Positions 6,756 through 11,104 of a DNA stretch of 11,104 bases are shown piece by piece. Numbering within the stretch: position 1 is the stretch's first letter; the number at the start of each line of letters is the position of its first letter. The DNA is taken from the NCBI GenBank assembly GCA_003552885.1, contig PUPA01000249.1, positions 1-11,104 of the forward strand. The letters are read 5' to 3'. The notes below the pieces were generated by a model, which had not been told where the DNA came from, did no database searches, and saw only the letters and a list, made by a program, of their open reading frames with translations. Both the position numbers and the translations under genes were made by a program. The stretch comes from Natrialbaceae archaeon. Its GTDB lineage: Archaea; Halobacteriota; Halobacteria; Halobacteriales; Natrialbaceae.

Positions 6756-7026
6756 GTGTTACGGCGTCCGACGCGCGGCTGGACGACGTCCGGTGTGTTA
6801 CAGGGCGTTCGAGCGGACCGGTCCCCGCCCCGCCCAAAATGTCAGAGGCTCGTAGTGCCCGCCACAGGGTCGGGCGATCCGGCGACGGACACCACGATCG
6901 CACTATCGGGGTCCAATAACAAATCCTCCGGGCCTAATCGTTTAGGTAATAATGAACGTTCCCGCCGGGGCGTATCCATCGCGCACCGCGAGCAGGGGAG
7001 AGGGGGCCGGAGCCGGGCGGTGAGCC

Positions 7027-7085
7027 GTCCGACGAGACGGGAGCCGGGACGTCCGACGAGACGGGAGCCAGGACGTCCGGCGGGA
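7027..7085. repeat. 24-bp tandem repeat, about 2.5 copies, abutting the proS stop
   Basis: Two full units, 7027-7050 and 7051-7074, differ at a single base (GAGCCGGGAC against GAGCCAGGAC), and a partial, more diverged unit fills 7075-7085. Each unit begins GTCCGACGAGACGG. The array ends exactly where the proS stop codon begins (7086), so it forms the start of the proS 3' untranslated region. GTCC and GGAC at unit ends create GGACGTCC palindromes at the junctions. Unit sequence is unrelated to the arrays at 331 and 8654 except for short GGGAGCC or CCGACGAG strings. Confidence 0.9.
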
Positions 7086-8570
7086 TCAGTAGGACTTCGC
7101 GAAGTATGCGTACTGGTCGGCCGGCTCGCCACAGATCACACACTCGGTGCCCTCGGGGGGCCGTTCGGGTTCGCCGGCGCTCCGACCGCCGTCGTCGACC
7201 ACCGGCTGCATGACGATCTCGGCCGAGACCTTCTCCTTTATTTCCTCCTCGTCGGCTGGGTCGCCACACCACGGCACCTTCACGTACCCTCCGTACCGAC
7301 CGACCGTCCCCATGATCTCTTCGGGGCTGTCGGCCGTCCGGACGTTCTCCTCGAGACGCTCCTCGGCGGCGGCGTACAGCTTCGCGTAGATCGTCTCGAG
7401 GTGTGTTTCGACCGTCTCCGCGACGTCCGCCCGGCCGGCGACGGCTCTCTCGTTGTCCGGCCGGTGGACGAGCGTGACCTCCCGGTCGTCGACCTCGTTC
7501 GGACCGACCTCGATCCGGAGGGGGACGCCGTTGAGCTCGTGTTCGTTGAACTTGAAGCCGGGATTTCGCTCGTCGCGGTCGTCGAGTTCGACGCGGACGT
7601 CGGCGTCCTCGAGCGCCGTGGCGATCCCGTCGGCGTACTCGAGGACCGCCTCGCGGGTGTCCTCCTGCCAGATCGGGACGACGACGACCTGCGTCGGCGC
7701 GACCGTCGGCGGGAGCACCAGCCCCTGGTCGTCCGAGTGGGTCATGATGAGCGCACCGAGAGCGCGCCAGGAGAGCCCCCACGACGTCGTGTAGGCCGTC
7801 CGTTCGACCTCCTCCTCGTCGGCGAAGGTGATGTCGAACGCCTCCGCGAACGACTGACCGAGGTGGTGGGAGGTCGCCCCCTGGACGGACTTGCCGTCGG
7901 GCATCAACGCCTCGACGGTCGTCGTCGTGTCCGCGCCGGGGAACTTGTCGTGGTCGGGCTTTTTCCCCCGGAGCACCGGGATCGCGAGCAGCTCCTCGAA
8001 CGCCCGCTCGTACTGGCCGAGCCTGGTCCAGACCTCGGCCCAGGCGTCCTCGCTCGTCTCGTGGGCGGTGTGGCCCTCCTGCCACATGAACTCCTTCGTG
8101 CGGAAGAAGGGCTTCGTGTCCGTCGCCTCCCACCGGACGACCGAACACCACTGGTTGAGCCGGAGGGGCAGGTCGCGGTGGCTGCGGACCCACTGGGCCA
8201 TATACGGCGCGATGATCGACTCGCTGGTTGGCCGGACGGCCAGGCGTTCTTCGAGCTCGTCGTGACCGCCCTGGGTGACCCAGGCGACCTCCGGATCGAA
8301 CCCCTCGACGATGTCCTTCTCGCGCTCTAAGTAGGACTCGGGGATGAACATCGGGAAGTAGACGTTCGAGACGCCGGTGTCTTTGAACCAGCCGTCGAGG
8401 GTCCCCTGGAGCGCCTCCCACAGCGCGTAGCCACGCGGCTTCGTCACGATGAACCCGCCCATCGGGGCGTAATCCGCCAGCCCCGCCTTCCTGACGACCT
8501 CGGCGTACCACTCGCCGGGCCTGTGTGCTTTCGACTCGGTGATCCCGAGCTCCTGGCTCTGGTCACTCAT
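7086..8570 (-). CDS. proS: Prolyl-tRNA synthetase, archaeal/eukaryotic type
   Basis: This is a 494-residue class II aminoacyl-tRNA synthetase that attaches proline to tRNA-Pro in the cytoplasm; it is essential. The catalytic core (about 1-285) shows motif 1 around YFPMFIPESYLEREK (71-85), the RPTSES element (113-118), motif 2 with RWEATDTKPFFRTKEFMWQE (146-165), HHLGQSF (235-241) and the motif 3 region TSWGLSWRALGALIMTHSDD. The anticodon-binding domain follows at about 290-390. The C-terminal domain ends in the tyrosine typical of the archaeal/eukaryotic form (AKSY), and there is no bacterial editing insertion. The zinc-site cysteines visible are C435, C477 and C480; the usual fourth ligand is not evident. 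The start at 8570 is supported by a TATA-like GTTTAAGG about 26 nt upstream. The stop adjoins a tandem repeat. Confidence 0.97.
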   Translation of the reverse strand: MSDQSQELGITESKAHRPGEWYAEVVRKAGLADYAPMGGFIVTKPRGYALWEALQGTLDGWFKDTGVSNVYFPMFIPESYLEREKDIVEGFDPEVAWVTQGGHDELEERLAVRPTSESIIAPYMAQWVRSHRDLPLRLNQWCSVVRWEATDTKPFFRTKEFMWQEGHTAHETSEDAWAEVWTRLGQYERAFEELLAIPVLRGKKPDHDKFPGADTTTTVEALMPDGKSVQGATSHHLGQSFAEAFDITFADEEEVERTAYTTSWGLSWRALGALIMTHSDDQGLVLPPTVAPTQVVVVPIWQEDTREAVLEYADGIATALEDADVRVELDDRDERNPGFKFNEHELNGVPLRIEVGPNEVDDREVTLVHRPDNERAVAGRADVAETVETHLETIYAKLYAAAEERLEENVRTADSPEEIMGTVGRYGGYVKVPWCGDPADEEEIKEKVSAEIVMQPVVDDGGRSAGEPERPPEGTECVICGEPADQYAYFAKSY

Positions 8571-8592
8571 ACCTCGAACTCAGTCACGGCGG

Positions 8593-8600
8593 CCTTAAAC
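8593..8600 (-). promoter_or_regulatory. proS TATA box
   Basis: On the minus strand GTTTAAGG is centred about 26 nt before the proS ATG, matching the haloarchaeal TTTAAG-type TATA element and a leaderless start. The 34-bp repeats lie just upstream of it. Confidence 0.6.
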
Positions 8601-8653
8601 CATGCGAACGGTCGGCCGACGCCGGTCCGGGCCACGCGACCGGCGATCTGACG

Positions 8654-8738
8654 CCACGTCGCTCGTCGGCCGTAGCCGGTCACCTCTCCACGTCGCTCGT
8701 CGGCCGTAGCCAGTCACATCCCCATGTCGCTCGCCGGC
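8654..8738. repeat. 34-bp tandem repeat overlapping the 3' end of the small gene at 8714
   Basis: Units at 8654-8687 and 8688-8721 both begin CCACGTCGCTCGTCGGCCGT and differ at only a few bases near their ends. A partial third copy, CCATGTCGCTCGCCGGC (8722-8738), is part of the coding end of the neighbouring minus-strand gene. On the minus strand the gene ends with codons for PASDMGM and TGA; the next unit, aligned over 24 nt, matches at 20 positions including the TGA and would read PTSDVER and stop. The units therefore look like decayed duplications of the gene's own tail. They lie between that gene and the proS promoter. Confidence 0.9.
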
Positions 8739-8989
8739 TCCGGGACCGGAAGCTCGTGCGGTCCGACCCCGAGCAGCTCGGCGACGTGGTCGAGTGCCAT
8801 ATCGAAGCCGTAGTACCGTTCGAGCTCGTCGCCGTCGGCCCCGGTTCGCACCTTCACCATCGCGTAGCCGTCGAGGTTCTGTGCGACCGCCGCCGTCGAG
8901 CCCTCCCGATCGAAAACGAGCAGCCGTTCGGTCTCGGTTTCCCGGTAGCTGGCGGTGATTCCGTCGTTCGTCGCCGTCGTCTCCGACAT
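8714..8989 (-). CDS. Small conserved haloarchaeal protein, possibly DUF7111
   Basis: A 91-residue acidic soluble protein that starts MSETTATNDGITASYRETE and ends EPASDMGM. There is no signal peptide, membrane segment or cysteine. The middle (ERLLVFDREGSTAAVAQNLDGYAMVKVR) is predicted beta-rich, and the end (YYGFDMALDHVAELLGV) helical, so a small alpha+beta fold is likely. It looks like a haloarchaeal family that I recall as DUF7111, of unknown function; this is recollection, not a search. The ATG at 8989 is preferred to an in-frame GTG three codons upstream, since both would share the same weak promoter and the SD-like GGAGGG lies between them. It diverges from pdxS with 126 nt between starts, and shares strand with proS 143 nt downstream. 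Copies of its 3' end follow the stop. Confidence 0.82.
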   Translation of the reverse strand: MSETTATNDGITASYRETETERLLVFDREGSTAAVAQNLDGYAMVKVRTGADGDELERYYGFDMALDHVAELLGVGPHELPVPEPASDMGM

Positions 8990-9074
8990 GCCCTCCACTC
9001 GGGACGTGTCACACTTGTCCGTTTCCGTCGCCGATTGTCAGGAATGTGCTACGTCCTGGCGGCCGTCCGTGCCG

Positions 9075-9084
9075 CCACCGGTGG
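9075..9084. promoter_or_regulatory. 10-bp palindrome next to the pdxS TATA box
   Basis: CCACCGGTGG is perfectly symmetric and touches the pdxS TATA-like element, where a BRE or an operator would sit. It lies in the 126-nt divergent region between pdxS and the small gene on the other strand. A related sequence (GCCGGTGGAC, 10622-10631) precedes mobB. It could be a regulator site, but chance occurrence in GC-rich DNA cannot be excluded. Confidence 0.35.
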
Positions 9085-9092
9085 ACATTAAG
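9085..9092 (+). promoter_or_regulatory. pdxST TATA-like box
   Basis: ACATTAAG is centred about 28 nt before the pdxS ATG at 9116, the spacing expected for a leaderless transcript, and is the only AT-rich patch in this part of the divergent region. No Shine-Dalgarno sequence precedes pdxS. Confidence 0.55.
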
Positions 9093-9115
9093 CCATCGAA
9101 CACCCGGGACCGAGT

Positions 9116-10024
9116 ATGTCGCGGACGACTGATCTCGAAGAGCTCCGTCGTGGCACCGATCTGATCAAACGTGGCTTCGCGCGGATGCAAAAGGGCGGAG
9201 TCATCATGGACGTCGTCGACAGGGAACAGGCCCGGATCGCCGAGGACGCCGGCGCCGTCGCGGTGATGGCCCTGGAGGCCGTCCCGGCGGACATCCGAAA
9301 GCGCGGCGGCGTCGCCCGGATGGCCGACCCTGGCGAGATACGGGAGATCATCGAGGAGGTGTCGATCCCGGTGATGGGCAAATCCCGGATCGGCCACACC
9401 AAGGAAGCCGAGATCCTCGAGGCGATCGGCGTCGACATGATCGACGAGAGCGAGGTGCTCACCCCCGCAGACGACGCCTACCACATCGACAAACGCGAGT
9501 TCACCGCGCCGTTCGTCTGTGGCGCACGGAACCTCGGAGAGGCCCTCCGGCGGATCGACGAGGGCGCGGCGATGATCCGCACGAAAGGCGAAGCCGGCAC
9601 CGGCGACGTGAACCAGGCCGTCCACCACCAGCGCAACATCAAAGGCGCGATCCGGACGCTCGTGGGGATGAACCACGAGGAGCGAGCGGCGTGGGCCCGG
9701 GAGCACGAGGCACCGGCCGAGCTGGTCCACGAGACCGCGGAGATGGGCCGGCTGCCGGTGGTGAACTTCGCGGCCGGCGGCATCGCCACCCCCGCCGACG
9801 CCGCGTTGATGATGCACCACGGCTGTGACGGCATCTTCGTCGGCAGCGGCATCTTCGGCGCGGAGCACCCCGAGGCGATGGGCGAGGCGATCGTCGACGC
9901 CGTGAACGGCTGGGACGATCCCGAACGGCTGGCCGGGATCGCCGAGGGCATCGGCCAAGGGATGAAAGGCGAGGCCAACGCCGACATCCCGGAGGAGCGA
10001 CGCCTCCAGGGGCGTGGCGTCTGA
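9116..10024 (+). CDS. pdxS: Pyridoxal 5'-phosphate synthase, lyase subunit PdxS (Pdx1)
   Basis: The 302-residue protein is a (beta/alpha)8 barrel enzyme of the deoxyxylulose-phosphate-independent route. It condenses ribose 5-phosphate (or ribulose 5-phosphate), glyceraldehyde 3-phosphate and ammonia into PLP, and forms a 12-mer decorated by PdxT in the cytoplasm. The catalytic residues are at family-expected places: Asp32 in MDVV, Lys89 in MGKSRIGH and Lys157 in IRTKGEAGTG (Bacillus subtilis equivalents are Asp24, Lys81 and Lys149, a uniform offset of 8). The phosphate-binding NFAAGGIATPADAALMM and DGIFVGSGIF segments are intact, and the length is normal. The ATG follows a TATA-like box by 28 nt. 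pdxT follows after 3 nt, so the two are co-transcribed and their products made together. Confidence 0.98.
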   Translation: MSRTTDLEELRRGTDLIKRGFARMQKGGVIMDVVDREQARIAEDAGAVAVMALEAVPADIRKRGGVARMADPGEIREIIEEVSIPVMGKSRIGHTKEAEILEAIGVDMIDESEVLTPADDAYHIDKREFTAPFVCGARNLGEALRRIDEGAAMIRTKGEAGTGDVNQAVHHQRNIKGAIRTLVGMNHEERAAWAREHEAPAELVHETAEMGRLPVVNFAAGGIATPADAALMMHHGCDGIFVGSGIFGAEHPEAMGEAIVDAVNGWDDPERLAGIAEGIGQGMKGEANADIPEERRLQGRGV

Positions 10025-10027
10025 GCG

Positions 10028-10615
10028 ATGGTCCTGACCGCCGGCGTGATCGCCGTCCAGGGCGATGTCGCCGAACACGCCGGGGCGATCGAGCGCGCCG
10101 CGGCCCGTCACGGCGAGCGCGTCGACGTCCACGAGGTCCGGACCGCCGGCGTGGTCCCCGACTGTGACCTGCTGGCGATGCCCGGGGGGGAGTCGACCGC
10201 CATCTCGCGGCTCCTCGGCCGGGAGGGGATCGACACCGAGATCGTCGACCACGTCGCGGCCGGAAAGCCGCTGCTCGCGACGTGTGCCGGGCTGATCGTC
10301 GCCGCGCGCGACGCCGGCGATCCCCGGGTCGACACGCTCGGGCTTATCGACGTGACGGTCGACCGGAACGCCTTCGGCCGTCAGGTCGACAGCTTCGAGA
10401 CGCGCCTCGAGGTGGCCGGCCTCGAGGAGCCGTTCCCGGCCGTGTTCATCCGGGCGCCACTGATCGACGAGGTCGGTGACGGCGTCGAGGTGCTGGCCGA
10501 ACACGACGGCCGGGCTGTCGCCGTCCGCGACCCGCCCGTGGTGGCGACGGCGTTCCACCCGGAGCTCACCGACGTCTCCCGGGTCCACGACCTCGCCTTC
10601 TTCGACCGGGAGTGA
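10028..10615 (+). CDS. pdxT: Pyridoxal 5'-phosphate synthase, glutaminase subunit PdxT (Pdx2)
   Basis: A 195-residue class I glutamine amidotransferase that hydrolyses glutamine and passes ammonia through the barrel of PdxS. The triad is visible: nucleophile Cys86 in ATCAGLI, His177 and Glu179 in FHPEL. The oxyanion/substrate region MPGGESTAI (51-59) and N-terminal GVIAVQGDVAEH are characteristic of this family. The length is typical (about 190-200). Its ATG lies 3 nt after the pdxS stop with no obvious Shine-Dalgarno sequence, so translation is probably coupled to pdxS. Without PdxS the glutaminase of this family is nearly inactive. Confidence 0.97.
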   Translation: MVLTAGVIAVQGDVAEHAGAIERAAARHGERVDVHEVRTAGVVPDCDLLAMPGGESTAISRLLGREGIDTEIVDHVAAGKPLLATCAGLIVAARDAGDPRVDTLGLIDVTVDRNAFGRQVDSFETRLEVAGLEEPFPAVFIRAPLIDEVGDGVEVLAEHDGRAVAVRDPPVVATAFHPELTDVSRVHDLAFFDRE

Positions 10616-10642
10616 GCCGCCGCCGGTGGACCTCCGGTGCGT

Positions 10643-10652
10643 GAACGTTAGG
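10643..10652 (+). promoter_or_regulatory. Possible mobB promoter element
   Basis: GAACGTTAGG is centred about 30 nt before the mobB ATG, in the 62-nt gap after pdxT. It resembles the BRE/TATA-like GAACGTTTTT before the gene at 1702 and the GAACGTTAG at 6670-6678. It is weaker as a TATA box than the others, so mobB may also be read from the pdxST promoter. Confidence 0.35.
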
Positions 10653-10677
10653 TCAACCGGGGATCGAAGGATCCGAC

Positions 10678-11104
10678 ATGGACGAACGCGACGGCCTCCG
10701 GGTGGTCTGCGTCGCCGGGCCGAGCGACGCTGGGAAGACGACGCTGATCGAGCGGCTGGTCCCGCGCCTCCTCGAGTGTGGGCGTGTGGGGACTGTGAAG
10801 TCGATCCACCACGCGATCGAGGTCGACACCCCGGGTAAAGACACCCACCGCCACCGGGCGGCCGGCGCCGACGCCGTCGTCGGCATCACCCCGGGGACGA
10901 CGTTCGAGGTCGAGACGGGCGGGAAACGCGAGCCCCCCGCCGGGCCGGACGTGGGGTGGCTGTTCGACGCCGACCCGTCGACGGCCGAGGGCCGCGAGCT
11001 ACGGGCGCTCGAGGCCGCCCTCGGCCGGCTCCGTCGCCGCGGGTTCGACGTCGTCCTCGTCGAGGGGTTCACCCGGGCCCCGCTCCCGACGATCGTCGTC
11101 GGCG
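10678..11104 (+). CDS. mobB: Molybdopterin-guanine dinucleotide biosynthesis protein MobB, N-terminal part (3' end outside window)
   Basis: I translated 142 codons from the ATG at 10678 to the window end without a stop. The start DGLRVVCVAGPSDAGKTTL contains a P-loop (Walker A) with G14, G19, K20 and T21. It is followed by a segment with SIHHAIEVD and GKDTHRHRAAGAD (about residues 42-65), the family's second signature, and then RRGFDVVLVEGFTRAPLPTI, the strand that ends in EGF. These match MobB, a GTP-binding protein that helps MobA attach GMP to molybdopterin for molybdenum or tungsten enzymes. Only the N-terminal part is visible, so length, C-terminal region and any fusion partner are unknown. 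No other cofactor gene is in the window; the link to pdxST upstream is probably only positional. Confidence 0.92.
   Translation, partial: MDERDGLRVVCVAGPSDAGKTTLIERLVPRLLECGRVGTVKSIHHAIEVDTPGKDTHRHRAAGADAVVGITPGTTFEVETGGKREPPAGPDVGWLFDADPSTAEGRELRALEAALGRLRRRGFDVVLVEGFTRAPLPTIVVG

Larger units (their letters stand above)
6574..7085. other. 512-bp intergenic region between gltB and proS, no convincing protein gene
   Basis: gltB and proS both read leftwards, so this is the gltB upstream region and the proS 3' flank. From left to right it holds: the palindromic TATA box (6592-6603); an AT-rich inverted repeat (6631-6668); the near-palindrome AACGAACGTTAGTT (6667-6680); a perfect palindrome (6683-6694); a 9-bp-arm hairpin (6735-6755); two copies of CGGTGTGTTAC (6752-6762 and 6791-6801); a second AT-rich patch with near-palindrome CCTAATCGTTTAGG (6933-6946); and a 24-bp tandem repeat up to the proS stop (7027-7085). 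Open frames here are Arg/Pro/Ser-rich and use codons unlike the neighbouring genes, so I do not call a CDS. A small RNA is possible. Confidence 0.7.

Noticed and set aside
6628..6903. A 91-codon minus-strand ORF upstream of gltB
   Set aside because: Arg/Ser/Pro-rich with no recognisable fold, and its end runs through the AT-rich regulatory island.
6665..6960. Possible mobile element bounded by the ATAAYGAACGTT direct repeats
   Set aside because: The repeats are imperfect, no terminal inverted repeats or transposase remnants are visible, and the elements read better as promoter parts.
6842..6979. A 45-codon minus-strand ORF with an acidic, hydrophobic segment (GPEDLLLDPDSAIVVSVAG)
   Set aside because: Half of it uses rare TTA, TTG, AGT and ACT codons unlike the neighbours, the AT-rich part looks more like a promoter patch, and there is no start signal at a convincing distance. 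Kept as doubtful rather than called.
7027..7085. Possible CRISPR array
   Set aside because: The units follow one another directly without unique spacers, and there are no cas genes; it is a simple tandem repeat. The same holds for the arrays at 331 and 8654.
6934..8511. A long minus-strand open frame overlapping proS
   Set aside because: Arg-rich, without domains, in another frame of the clearly intact proS gene; its tail only reads through the 24-bp repeat, whose length keeps the frame open.

Overview
The window looks like a stretch of a haloarchaeal (class Halobacteria) chromosome. The DNA is very GC-rich with strong G/C preference at third codon positions. The proteins are acidic. There is a Tat-type lipoprotein signal followed by an Asp/Gly/Asn-rich linker. 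Prolyl-tRNA synthetase is of the archaeal/eukaryotic type. Nearly every gene has a TATA-like box about 22-30 nt before its ATG and no convincing Shine-Dalgarno sequence, which suggests leaderless transcripts. No rRNA, tRNA, CRISPR, IS element, integrase or prophage gene is visible. The content is mostly housekeeping.

Layout: (1) 1-302 (+), the 3' end of a YfcE/MJ0936-like metallophosphoesterase. (2) 303-522, an intergenic stretch holding a 20-bp tandem array. (3) 523-1614 (+), a substrate-binding lipoprotein of the tripartite tricarboxylate transporter (TctC/Bug) family without TctA/TctB neighbours. (4) 1702-1995 (+), a small conserved haloarchaeal protein that resembles DUF5779, convergent with (5) 2026-6573 (-), full-length glutamate synthase large subunit gltB. 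(6) 6574-7085, a 512-bp intergenic region that holds the gltB promoters, an AT-rich island, several palindromes and a 24-bp tandem repeat. (7) 7086-8570 (-), proS. (8) 8571-8713, intergenic, with 34-bp repeats that look like copies of the next gene's 3' end. (9) 8714-8989 (-), a small conserved haloarchaeal protein. (10) Diverging from it, 9116-10024 and 10028-10615 (+), the pdxS-pdxT pair for de novo pyridoxal 5'-phosphate. (11) 10678 to the window end (+), the start of mobB.

Functional links: PdxT makes ammonia from glutamine and passes it to PdxS, which builds PLP. GltB is the glutamine-using half of the GS-GOGAT nitrogen-assimilation cycle and also carries a glutaminase domain. MobB is a GTPase of molybdenum cofactor maturation. 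The remaining neighbours do not form an obvious pathway.

I did not find a new multi-gene system. The most unusual signals are non-coding: three unrelated short tandem arrays that each lie at or shortly after a stop codon (331-425, 7027-7085, 8654-8738), one apparently made from the tail of its neighbouring gene, and an elaborate gltB upstream region with two possible promoters and a possible 12-codon leader ORF.
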